The translations under genes were made by a program, and so were the position numbers. The notes below the pieces were generated by a model. It saw only the letters and a list, made by a program, of their open reading frames with translations, ran no database searches and had not been told where the DNA came from. DNA of 64,000 nt from Cyclobacteriaceae bacterium (GTDB taxonomy: Bacteria; Bacteroidota; Bacteroidia; Cytophagales; Cyclobacteriaceae), in contig JAEUUG010000016.1 of NCBI GenBank assembly GCA_016787565.1, positions 62,001 through 126,000 of the forward strand. The letters are read 5' to 3'. Below are positions 54,792 to 63,453 of this stretch, piece by piece. Position 1 is the stretch's first letter. Every line of letters begins with the position of its first letter.

Positions 54792-57707
54792 ATGGATTTC
54801 AGCGCTTTACGGAAGGAACTGGAGGGAGAACTCTTCACGGACGAAACGACCCGGAAACTCTATGCTACGGATGCTTCCGCGTACCGCGAAATTCCAATTG
54901 CTGTTGCCATTCCAAAATCGGAAGATGATCTGGTAAAGCTGATTCGCTTTGCGCGACAACATCAATCCTCCATTATTCCGCGCACAGCAGGAACATCACT
55001 GGCCGGTCAGGTTGTGGGTGGTGGAATTGTTGTAGACGTATCCAAACATTTTAACAAGATTATCGAAATCAACACAGAAGAACGGTGGGCGATGGTGCAA
55101 CCCGGTATTGTTCGCGATGATCTCAATCAGCATTTAAAACCTCACGGTTTTTTCTTTGCACCCGAAACATCCACAGCCAATCGCGCCATGATTGGCGGTA
55201 TGATCGGTAATAATTCCTGCGGATCGAACTCGGTGGTGTATGGCAGTACGCGCGAACACCTTATCGAAGTGAACGCGATACTTTCAGACGGAAATAAAGT
55301 TTGGTTTGGTCCACTTCAGGCAGACGAATTTATCGAGCGCACGAAGGGAGATGCGCTGGAAAATAAAGTCTACCAACACATCAACAGCATTCTCTCGAAT
55401 CCTGAGAACCTCCGTGAAATTGAAAAAGAATTTCCGAAGGCATCCATCGAACGAAGAAACACCGGTTACGCCATCGACATGCTGGCCCGTATGAAGCCTT
55501 TTAAAACAGAAGTACCTCATTTCAACTTCAGCAGCCTCATAGCCGGCTCGGAAGGAACGCTTGCCTTTGTTACCTCTGCCAAGATTCGCTTAACACCGCT
55601 TGAACCTCCCCATAAAAAATTGGTATGCATTCACTGCAACAGTATAAACGAATCGCTACGGGCAAACCTCATCGTGTTGAAGCACAACCCATCGGCTGTG
55701 GAACTCATGGACCATTACGTGTTTGAAGCCACCAGGCGAAACAGGGGTCAGGTGGAAAATCGCTTTTTCATTGAAGGTGATCCGCAGGCTATACTCGTGG
55801 CTGAAATTACACGTGAATCAGAAGCGCGCGTTGATGCCGATGCACAGGCACTCATCGAAGATCTAAAAAACAATAAGCTCGGTTATTCCTATCCGGTTGT
55901 TAGTGGAGACGATATTAAAAAAGTATGGAACTTAAGAAAAGCCGGCCTCGGACTTCTCTCCAACGTACCGGGTGATGAGAAACCTGTTCCGGTTATTGAA
56001 GATACCGCTGTTGATGTGCAGGACTTGCCCAACTACATTGCCGATGTTGGTACAGTTCTGAAGAAGCACGGTTTGTACAGCGTTCATTATGCGCATGCCG
56101 GCTCCGGTGAATTGCACTTGCGTCCGATCATTGATTTAAAAAAACCTGATGGTGTAAAACTTTTCCGAACGATTGCGGAAGAAACGGCAACTCTTGTAAA
56201 AAAATACAACGGGTCTCTTTCCGGTGAACATGGTGATGGTCGCTTGCGCGGAGAGTTTATTCCGCAAATGATTGGTGAACACAACTACACCCTGATCAAA
56301 GAACTAAAACGTGTTTGGGATCCGGATAACATTTTCAATCCTGGCAAGATCGTGAATACACCGCCCATGGATACCTTTCTGCGGTATGAGAAAAATCAAG
56401 TCACCAAAAACTTTGACACCCTTCTCGACTTCTCGGATAGCCACGGAATTCTTAGGGCTGCCGAACAATGTAATGGTTCCGGTGACTGCCGAAAAACGGA
56501 AGTAAGTGGTGGCACCATGTGCCCGAGTTACATGGCTACTCGCCAGGAAAAAGAAACGACTCGGGCGCGTGCGAACATTCTTCGCGAAATGATTACGCGG
56601 TCGGACAAAGCCAATCCGTTTGCACACGAAGAGATTAAAGAAGTGATGGATCTGTGTTTGAGTTGCAAAGGTTGTAAGTCCGAGTGCCCTTCGAATGTAG
56701 ACATGGGCAAGCTAAAACAGGAGTGGCAGTATCAATACTATAAGGAAAAAGGCATTCCATTCCGAACACGCCTCATCGGTAACTTCTCACTCGGAATGAA
56801 GCTTGCCTCCATCGCACCGTGGGCATACCGCTTTGTTTTCAATACGAAACCAATTTCCAATATTGTAAAGTCGTTCATTGGGTTTGCACCCGACAGAAGC
56901 ATGCCCCATCTTTCCAGCACCACATGGAAGAAATGGTTCAAGACCGAATTCAAACCTACTGTATCCAACCCGGGTAAAGCAGTGTATCTGTTTATCGATG
57001 AATTGTTGAACTACAATGAAGCCTCAATCGGTATCACAGCGGTGAAATTGCTGGACAGGTTGGGTTATGAAATTAAATTCATCGAGCACGCGGAATCAGG
57101 AAGAAGTTTTCTTTCAAAAGGTTTATTGGAAGAAGCGCGAAGTCTTGCAAAAAAGAATGTTGCACATTTTAGTCCGGTGATTTCAGAAGACACACCACTG
57201 ATTGGTGTGGAACCCTCTGCTATTCTAACCTTCCGCGATGAGTACCCCGATCTGCTTCGTGGTGAAGAAAAGGAGCGCGCCACTAAGATTGCTTCAAACA
57301 CCTTTCTGATTGAAGAGTTTCTGGCAAAAGAGCTTGATGCCGGAAGAATAAATTTGAGCCTGTTTAAAGAACAACGACAACTTATCAAACTTCACGGACA
57401 CTGTCAGCAGAAAGCTTTGTCATCCTTAACTCCGGTGAAAAAAATTCTCACCCGGATGGGCAGCAACGAAGTGCACCTCATTCCGTCTGGATGTTGTGGT
57501 ATGGCCGGATCATTCGGATACGAAAAAGAACATTATGATCTATCCATGCAGATAGGCGAGCTGGTGCTTTTCCCAACCGTGCGCAAACAACCGGAAAATG
57601 TCATCATCGCAGCAGCGGGCACAAGTTGCCGGCATCAGATTAAAGATGGCACCGGACGGTACGCCCTTCATCCGGTAGAGATTCTCTGGAATGCACTGCA
57701 ACCCTAA
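54792..57707 (+). CDS. FAD-binding and iron-sulfur oxidoreductase (D-lactate/glycolate dehydrogenase-like, GlcD+GlpC fusion)
   Basis: A 971-residue fused enzyme. Residues 1-530 form the FAD_binding_4 and FAD-oxidase_C parts (PRTAGTSLAGQVVGGGIVVD; later YAHAGSGELHLRP and SGEHGDGRLRG). Two iron-sulfur centres follow: the Cys series CNGSGDCRK..CPSY and CLSCKGCKSECPSNVD (about 557-640). The C-terminus carries the CCG domain with GHCQQKA and SGCCGMAGSFGY. Such fusions oxidise D-lactate, glycolate or other 2-hydroxyacids and pass electrons to the respiratory chain. The end overlaps the convergent protease gene by four bases. Confidence 0.93.
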   Translation: MDFSALRKELEGELFTDETTRKLYATDASAYREIPIAVAIPKSEDDLVKLIRFARQHQSSIIPRTAGTSLAGQVVGGGIVVDVSKHFNKIIEINTEERWAMVQPGIVRDDLNQHLKPHGFFFAPETSTANRAMIGGMIGNNSCGSNSVVYGSTREHLIEVNAILSDGNKVWFGPLQADEFIERTKGDALENKVYQHINSILSNPENLREIEKEFPKASIERRNTGYAIDMLARMKPFKTEVPHFNFSSLIAGSEGTLAFVTSAKIRLTPLEPPHKKLVCIHCNSINESLRANLIVLKHNPSAVELMDHYVFEATRRNRGQVENRFFIEGDPQAILVAEITRESEARVDADAQALIEDLKNNKLGYSYPVVSGDDIKKVWNLRKAGLGLLSNVPGDEKPVPVIEDTAVDVQDLPNYIADVGTVLKKHGLYSVHYAHAGSGELHLRPIIDLKKPDGVKLFRTIAEETATLVKKYNGSLSGEHGDGRLRGEFIPQMIGEHNYTLIKELKRVWDPDNIFNPGKIVNTPPMDTFLRYEKNQVTKNFDTLLDFSDSHGILRAAEQCNGSGDCRKTEVSGGTMCPSYMATRQEKETTRARANILREMITRSDKANPFAHEEIKEVMDLCLSCKGCKSECPSNVDMGKLKQEWQYQYYKEKGIPFRTRLIGNFSLGMKLASIAPWAYRFVFNTKPISNIVKSFIGFAPDRSMPHLSSTTWKKWFKTEFKPTVSNPGKAVYLFIDELLNYNEASIGITAVKLLDRLGYEIKFIEHAESGRSFLSKGLLEEARSLAKKNVAHFSPVISEDTPLIGVEPSAILTFRDEYPDLLRGEEKERATKIASNTFLIEEFLAKELDAGRINLSLFKEQRQLIKLHGHCQQKALSSLTPVKKILTRMGSNEVHLIPSGCCGMAGSFGYEKEHYDLSMQIGELVLFPTVRKQPENVIIAAAGTSCRHQIKDGTGRYALHPVEILWNALQP

Positions 57708-58621
57708 GCTGTCAGCTTGCGGAAACCAACATAGGCCTTGCAATAATTGAGCACGATAGCATAATCCTTTAATACACCCATACCGATAGACGCATAGTTG
57801 TGCCACGAGGACTCGATTATACCGACAGGAAGAATTGTTAATGCAATGCCATCGAGAAACAACGCACGGGCAGTAGTTTCATAGCCGATAATGGATCCAT
57901 TTAATCCCAGGCCGAGTTCTTTCTCTTCGCGTCTTACATCATAACGATTGAGATCGGTAGTCTTCAACAACAGTCCAAGCGAAGATCCGGTATCAATCAT
58001 GAGGTTGCAGGCGTGCATGGAATTATCCAGTTGAATGTTGGAATCTAAAATAGGTCGTGAATCTTCAATGCGTATTGGAATATGAATATAACCCGGAGAT
58101 GGCTTTACGGTAAAAGCCGGTCGAAAGGTGATGAGTTGCTGACGCGGATTCAATTCGATTTCAAATTTGGTAAAGATATCGTAGCCAATCACACCATGCA
58201 CATTCTTGTACTGCGCAAAAATATTTTTATCGGGTACAATTACGACTGGAATATCATCTCCCAATACAGCATCAATGGAAACTTTATTTTTCAACGACAC
58301 TGTGCCAAACACAGGTCCACCAGATCCTAATCCGGAGAACTGAACTTTTTTACCATGTTCGTGTACAAATAGTTTCTGAAACTTCTTTCCAAACAAAACA
58401 AGATTTCGGCAGCCCGTGTCAAGAACAAGATTCACGCGAATGGAATCGTTGATTACCACCGGAAGTACAATAAGATTGCGATGGGAATGAAAACGCAAGG
58501 TCAATTCCTGAACCGACTCGGGCAGGTAAAAGCCGGAGTTGGGCAAGGAAAACGTGGAGCCACAAAAGATAATCAGGAAAAAAACCTGAAGGAAAAGTAA
58601 ACGGAGAATCTGGATCTTCAT
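57704..58621 (-). CDS. Secreted retropepsin-like aspartic protease, two DTG motifs
   Basis: A 305-residue protein with a hydrophobic signal (residues 5-25). Two copies of the aspartic-protease motif are visible: LVLDTGCRNLVLF (D68) and LMIDTGSSLGLLL (D210). GVIGYDIF between them is the flap-side GxxGxD segment of the retropepsin-like clan. Bacterial relatives mostly carry one or two such motifs and are annotated only as aspartyl proteases. The gene overlaps the oxidoreductase stop by four bases and lies 202 bases downstream of the epimerase on the same strand. Confidence 0.85.
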   Translation of the reverse strand: MKIQILRLLFLQVFFLIIFCGSTFSLPNSGFYLPESVQELTLRFHSHRNLIVLPVVINDSIRVNLVLDTGCRNLVLFGKKFQKLFVHEHGKKVQFSGLGSGGPVFGTVSLKNKVSIDAVLGDDIPVVIVPDKNIFAQYKNVHGVIGYDIFTKFEIELNPRQQLITFRPAFTVKPSPGYIHIPIRIEDSRPILDSNIQLDNSMHACNLMIDTGSSLGLLLKTTDLNRYDVRREEKELGLGLNGSIIGYETTARALFLDGIALTILPVGIIESSWHNYASIGMGVLKDYAIVLNYCKAYVGFRKLTA

Positions 58622-58823
58622 GGTGAGGGTGCTTTAGAGAGGAAAAGCTACCTCCACTACTGCGTTTAGAAAACACGCGTTACGGCTGATTTTCCACTCA
58701 ACATAAATGACCCCTTATTCAACCCATGAGCAGGGTTACATCATAAATCGGTAAATGTATCGGTAAAAAAATACGAAGACGTTACCACGAATCGGGTGAA
58801 CACAGAACAAGAAATAAATTTAC

Positions 58824-59891
58824 TTACAGCAACTCCACTCCCAATCCTGGTTTCTCCGGACAATACATGTAACCGTCTTTCAGGATAAACCCACCCTTCA
58901 CCACATCACGGGCAAGGTCAAGACTTCCATCAAGATCAATGTATTTTGTATTGGAGCAAGCAAAGGCTGCATGCAGCGCAGCGGTGATGCTTACAATGCT
59001 TTCATCGTTACAGCCCCAGAAAAGATCAACATCTTCCTGAAACGCAATGTCCGCAATTTTCAATGCCTGACTGATTCCGCCACATTTCATCAGCTTGATA
59101 TTAAAGATGCCGGCAGCTTTGGGTGGCTTAATCAACTCAATGGCATCCGCAGCCGTGATGAGCGATTCATCTGCTGCAATCACGTTACGCACTTCGCGGG
59201 GCAACTCTTTCATTTCCAGAATATCTTTTGCCGGGAGTGGTTGCTCAATCAGTTCGATATTCAGATCGTAGGTTCTTCCGTAGAACTCAATAGTCTGCTC
59301 GCGTGTATAGCCTTGGTTTGCATCGATGCGGATTACGATTCCATTGCCAAATCGTTCGCGAAGCTTCATGAGGCGTTCCACATCTTCATTGATGTCTTTG
59401 CCTAATTTAACCTTTAACACTTTAAAGCCTCGCTTAATGTAATCATCTGCCTCGGCCAAAGTCTCGTTTACACCTTTAATACCAATGGTATTGGAAGTGA
59501 GCATGCGCGTCATTTTTTGTCCAAGAAATTTTACCAGTGGAATATCGAGGTATTTAGTAAAGGCATCGTGTAAGGCAATATCAAGCGCTGCGCGAGCCGA
59601 AGGATTTTTAGGAAAGCGTTTCCATACTTCAAAATTGAGTTGATTAAACTCACGGATGTCACAACCGATTAAGAATTCAAGATTTTGTTCTTGTAAGGCT
59701 TCCAGGCATTGTTCCAGGTTTTCACCCACCACGTATTCACTGGGATTAGCAGCGCCAATTCCAGTTACACCATTATCGAGTGTAATGAGAACAAAGGCAT
59801 TGCGCACTTCATCAATCGTTTTGAAAGCAATGGTATACGGCTTTGTATTCCCCAGATCGGCACTCCAAACTTTAATTTCCTTAATCTTCAT
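58824..59891 (-). CDS. Dipeptide epimerase (L-Ala-D/L-Glu epimerase type, enolase superfamily)
   Basis: A 355-residue muconate-lactonising-type epimerase. The KxK acid/base pair is in VLKVKLGK, the metal ligands are in IRIDANQG, ELIEQPL and AADESL, and the second catalytic Lys is in NIKLMKCGG. These enzymes invert a residue of dipeptides, classically L-Ala-D-Glu from murein, so the peptide can be degraded. It is preceded by the DUF1611 gene with a 15-base gap, a pairing found repeatedly in Bacteroidota. Exact dipeptide specificity cannot be told from the motifs. Confidence 0.92.
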   Translation of the reverse strand: MKIKEIKVWSADLGNTKPYTIAFKTIDEVRNAFVLITLDNGVTGIGAANPSEYVVGENLEQCLEALQEQNLEFLIGCDIREFNQLNFEVWKRFPKNPSARAALDIALHDAFTKYLDIPLVKFLGQKMTRMLTSNTIGIKGVNETLAEADDYIKRGFKVLKVKLGKDINEDVERLMKLRERFGNGIVIRIDANQGYTREQTIEFYGRTYDLNIELIEQPLPAKDILEMKELPREVRNVIAADESLITAADAIELIKPPKAAGIFNIKLMKCGGISQALKIADIAFQEDVDLFWGCNDESIVSITAALHAAFACSNTKYIDLDGSLDLARDVVKGGFILKDGYMYCPEKPGLGVELL

Positions 59892-59906
59892 AGCACTTTT
59901 ATTTTC

Positions 59907-60986
59907 TTAAACCTGAGCAAGGCTGTCTTGAATCATTTCCACGAAAAATGGCACCAGTCGATCCACACCATCTTCCAGTGGCAAGATAACCGGAATACCC
60001 AACTCCTTTTCTTTTCCGGCCGCATACTGTCTGGCTTCCTGTTCCGACATTTTTTCGGTATTCACGGTTAGTGCAACGGTAGGTGCACCGTAAATTTTAA
60101 TCAACTCAATTTCATCTTGGATCTCCGGCAGGTAAGCCGGGTAGAACTCCATGTCCTTGTATTGCTTGCGAGGAGGGTTGTGCTGCAAGACTACGGCATC
60201 GGCATCAGCCGAAACAATCCACTCCGCGCCTGCAGGTCCGCTGGGATTACGTAAAGAAGATTGACCTTCAATAAAAATAATATCCGGCTTTGCCTCCTCG
60301 AAACACGAAACAATGGCATGTTCCATCTCACCGGAGATAAAATCATTTAAAGTAGAGTCAAATACAAAACCGTACTTCGCTCCCTGCATCCACCCTGTTT
60401 GGCCGGTGTAAATCATCTCTGCTTTATAGCCTGCCTTTTTCATGGCCTCCACCAGAAAACGTGTTGTGGTGCGTTTGCCCAGTGCGCAGTCCGTTCCCAG
60501 CACAGCTATTTTCGGGCACCGAACCTCCAGAATTTTTCCGGACCAGAAATGAAGGTCTTTCACTTTTTTAGGCTTGCGCACATCAATGATTTCTAACCCT
60601 TTCGAGCGCGCCAGGCTGGCGAGCTCTTCACTGTCGGAAACATATTCATGTAACCCGTTCACAATACTAAAGCCGTCTTTCAGTGCTTCCTTCAGCAGCA
60701 CACGCAGGGAATCAGGAATAACACCTCCTTTGGTTGCTACGCCAATGATGCAGTATGTTGCTTTTTCGCTTGACGTTTTCACAAAATCAGCAATGGAGCC
60801 ATACACTGGTATGTTGCGATTTTTCCCATCTAACACTTCACCGGCATCCTTACCGGCACTTTTATCATCAATAATCCCGACAATGGTAAAACGATCCGTG
60901 CCCCGAATCAAACCATGTGCGGTTTTTGCATTGTTCGAATTGAGGTAGCCTCCGGTAATAACAATGGCATTCGCCTTCATATGCAT
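59907..60986 (-). CDS. DUF1611 family P-loop protein
   Basis: A protein of 359 residues from ATG 60986 (or 357 from ATG 60980, MKANAIVITGGYLNSNN); the frame is open to 61031. The N-terminal domain is Rossmann-like. The C-terminal domain has a P-loop-like LGTDCALGKRTTTRFLVEAM (GxxxxGKRT) and IFIEGQSSLRNPSGP, as in DUF1611, whose members look like nucleotide-dependent ligases or kinases. It is directly upstream of the dipeptide epimerase gene, so it probably acts in the same dipeptide pathway; the reaction is unknown. Confidence 0.88.
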   Translation of the reverse strand: MHMKANAIVITGGYLNSNNAKTAHGLIRGTDRFTIVGIIDDKSAGKDAGEVLDGKNRNIPVYGSIADFVKTSSEKATYCIIGVATKGGVIPDSLRVLLKEALKDGFSIVNGLHEYVSDSEELASLARSKGLEIIDVRKPKKVKDLHFWSGKILEVRCPKIAVLGTDCALGKRTTTRFLVEAMKKAGYKAEMIYTGQTGWMQGAKYGFVFDSTLNDFISGEMEHAIVSCFEEAKPDIIFIEGQSSLRNPSGPAGAEWIVSADADAVVLQHNPPRKQYKDMEFYPAYLPEIQDEIELIKIYGAPTVALTVNTEKMSEQEARQYAAGKEKELGIPVILPLEDGVDRLVPFFVEMIQDSLAQV

Positions 60987-61095
60987 ACAATTGAAAGGGG
61001 CGAAAATTCGGTTATTAAGTTGAGTTTTCAAAAAGGGCGATGGAACGTTTCAGGCTGGCTTGTATTTTGAGTAAATTTGGATAAAGACCAACGTT

Positions 61096-61521
61096 ATGAA
61101 ACCACTGGCTGCCGTACTCTTTCTTTTACTAATATGCACCTTCGGAAAAGCCCAATCGTTGATTGGCCGCTGGCAACTCACCAAACAAACCAGTTGTCTG
61201 GATGATAAAATGGGTTCGGAAGACGAAAGTATTCAGGAACTAATTGATGAAAAAAGCGGAATGTCAGCTGCAACACCCCAGGTGATTGAGTTTAAGAAAG
61301 ACAATTCAGGTGAAGAGAATACTCGTATTCTGAATAAGAAAAAGACTTCCAACAATAAATCTTTCCTCTATAAGTTTGACGGAGCCAACCTCTACATTCT
61401 TGATAAGAAGTCGCGCACCCTGAGCGAAACCTATACTGTTGATCGGTTAGAGGGCGAATCCCTCATTCTTTCCAATTCCGGGCGCGCCTGTGAAACGAAG
61501 ATTTTTGTGCGGCTAAAATAA
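61096..61521 (+). CDS. Secreted lipocalin-like protein
   Basis: A 141-residue protein with signal peptide (residues 1-19). SLIGRWQLTKQTSC at the mature N-terminus is the opening of the lipocalin-like family of Bacteroidota, and the remainder alternates beta strands with KFDGANLYILDKKSRTLSETY near residue 100. Two cysteines (about 33 and 134) could pair. No ligand is known. It is divergent from the DUF1611 gene. Confidence 0.72.
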   Translation: MKPLAAVLFLLLICTFGKAQSLIGRWQLTKQTSCLDDKMGSEDESIQELIDEKSGMSAATPQVIEFKKDNSGEENTRILNKKKTSNNKSFLYKFDGANLYILDKKSRTLSETYTVDRLEGESLILSNSGRACETKIFVRLK

Positions 61522-61569
61522 AGTTTGCTCCCGGGCTGAATACTGATCCTGATTTTTTGGTTGTCTTCG

Positions 61570-61577
61570 TACCTTTG
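61570..61577 (+). promoter_or_regulatory. Possible -7 element TACCTTTG of rlmN
   Basis: TACCTTTG matches TAnnTTTG exactly and ends four bases before the ATG at 61582, again suggesting a leaderless mRNA. Confidence 0.45.
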
Positions 61578-61581
61578 CACC

Positions 61582-62628
61582 ATGGTGGAAACGGTTTCCA
61601 AACGCGACATTCGTAAACTCAAGCTCGAGGAGTTGAAAGCCTTTTTTATCGAACAAGGCGAAAAGCCTTTCCGGGCACAGCAGGTTTATGAGTGGCTCTG
61701 GAACAAATCAGCCAAGAGTTTCGATCAGATGACCAACCTCTCCATCGGATTGCGAGACATGCTGAAAGAACATTTCACCATCAACCATATCAAGGTGGAC
61801 AGTATGCAGCGCAGTGCCGATGGCACCATAAAAAATGCGGTGACACTTTTTGATGGCATGGTGGTTGAATCCGTGCTCATTCCTACCGAGAAAAGAATTA
61901 CAGCGTGTGTATCCTCACAAGTTGGCTGCAGCTTGGCGTGTAAATTCTGCGCTACTGCGCGACTGAAACGCCAGCGCAACCTGAGCACGGATGAAATTTA
62001 CGACCAGGTAGTGGCTATTAAAGAACAGGCTGAACTTTTCTACGGACGCCCGCTAACCAATATCGTTTTCATGGGCATGGGTGAGCCCCTGCTCAATTAT
62101 ACCAACGTGATTACTGCCATTGAAAAAATCACATCCCAAAAGGGATTGAACATGGCTTCAAAACGCATTACGGTTTCTACTGTGGGTATTGCCAAAATGA
62201 TTATCAAAATGGCCGATGATGAAGTGAAATTCAACCTGGCCGTATCGCTCCATGCGGCATTGGATAAAACACGATCGTCTATCATGCCTATAAACGATAC
62301 CAACCCGCTTGAAGAGTTGGGTGAGGCTTTGCGCTACTGGTATGCGAAAACAAAAAAGAAAGTGACCTATGAGTATGTAGTGTGGAAAGGCATTAACGAC
62401 AGCGAAGAACACGCCCGAGCGTTACTGAAATTCTGCAAAATCATTCCTTCCAAAGTAAACCTGATCGAATATAATCCCATTGATGATGGGGAGTTTCAGC
62501 AAGCTGATGACGCTGCGCTCAATATGTACATGGATTTACTGGAAAGAAATGGCATCACCACACGTATCCGGAAAAGCCGAGGCAAAGATATCGATGCCGC
62601 CTGTGGGCAATTGGCCAATAAAAGTTAA
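61582..62628 (+). CDS. rlmN: 23S rRNA (adenine-2503-C2)-methyltransferase RlmN
   Basis: A 348-residue radical SAM enzyme that methylates C2 of A2503 in 23S rRNA and A37 of some tRNAs. The [4Fe-4S] motif is CSLACKFCATA (CxxxCxxC). The GMGEPLLNY segment and the SAM-binding residues follow; the C-terminal catalytic Cys lies in DIDAACGQL. The start is taken as ATG 61582 (MVETVSKRDIRKL) because the promoter-like element ends four bases upstream; a TTG at 61561 is less likely. Confidence 0.95.
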   Translation: MVETVSKRDIRKLKLEELKAFFIEQGEKPFRAQQVYEWLWNKSAKSFDQMTNLSIGLRDMLKEHFTINHIKVDSMQRSADGTIKNAVTLFDGMVVESVLIPTEKRITACVSSQVGCSLACKFCATARLKRQRNLSTDEIYDQVVAIKEQAELFYGRPLTNIVFMGMGEPLLNYTNVITAIEKITSQKGLNMASKRITVSTVGIAKMIIKMADDEVKFNLAVSLHAALDKTRSSIMPINDTNPLEELGEALRYWYAKTKKKVTYEYVVWKGINDSEEHARALLKFCKIIPSKVNLIEYNPIDDGEFQQADDAALNMYMDLLERNGITTRIRKSRGKDIDAACGQLANKS

Positions 62629-62697
62629 TGCTCGTTTGAAACTTAATGATGAATCCATTCATCTCCTGATGGGTTGGCCCATTGCTGATCTCAATTT

Positions 62698-63423
62698 ATG
62701 AAGGGCATTCTTATTTCCATCCCTGCTCATTTCAATGCAAGGCACCCGATAGCGCGCATAGCCATTTGCTTCTTCTTGCTGATGGTAACAGGGCAGTGGT
62801 TATATGCACAAAAGACAGTTACCATCACCGGCATGGTTGTAGATTCGACCTCGCTTGTGGCCATCCCAAGCGTTCATATTTCATCAACCCGAACAAACAA
62901 AGGAACCGTTGTTGACGCAAAGGGAAATTTCCGTATCACTACCGTGGTGTTCGACACCCTCGTGTTCACCAGTATCGGCTACAAAACCTTGCAGTATCTG
63001 CTGTTGGTAGATGAGGAAGACATCCTGATACGGCTAACAGAAAATGTAATTATTCTGCCCGAGCTCACAACACAAAGCACCCGACTCCAGGAAAAAGTAT
63101 ATGCCGAACGTGCCAAGGTAGTAACGCCATCCCTGGCCGAAGGCATTGGTTCACCCTTCACCTATTTTTCCAAAAAGGAAAAAGAAAAAAGAACACTGAT
63201 TAAAGTTCGGGAGGAAAACGTGCGGATCCGAACTTATGTGGAAGTCGTGAATGATCCGGAATTCAAACAAGGTATACTGGCCGACTTTTCTATTTCGGAA
63301 GAGGAATATCATAAAATCCTTGTTAAATTCAATACTGTAAACCGGCAGGCACAATACCTATCCAGCGAAAGCGAGATCATAGAACAACTGACAGCTTTCT
63401 TTCGGATTGAATCTAGGCGCTGA
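62698..63423 (+). CDS. CarboxypepD_reg-like domain protein, exported
   Basis: A 241-residue protein. An N-terminal hydrophobic segment (about 20-37) ends QWLYAQ and is a probable signal. Residues 40-120 form a carboxypeptidase-regulatory-like beta sandwich: TITGMVVDSTSLVAIPSVHIS, GTVVDAKGNFRITTV and LVFTSIGYKTL. The C-terminal part (125-241) is charged and unassigned. Such domains usually stand at the start of TonB receptors; here it is free-standing, as in other small Bacteroidota proteins. Its partner is unknown. Confidence 0.82.
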   Translation: MKGILISIPAHFNARHPIARIAICFFLLMVTGQWLYAQKTVTITGMVVDSTSLVAIPSVHISSTRTNKGTVVDAKGNFRITTVVFDTLVFTSIGYKTLQYLLLVDEEDILIRLTENVIILPELTTQSTRLQEKVYAERAKVVTPSLAEGIGSPFTYFSKKEKEKRTLIKVREENVRIRTYVEVVNDPEFKQGILADFSISEEEYHKILVKFNTVNRQAQYLSSESEIIEQLTAFFRIESRR

Positions 63424-63453
63424 TGCCTGTGGTGTAAACCCACCAACTACGCA

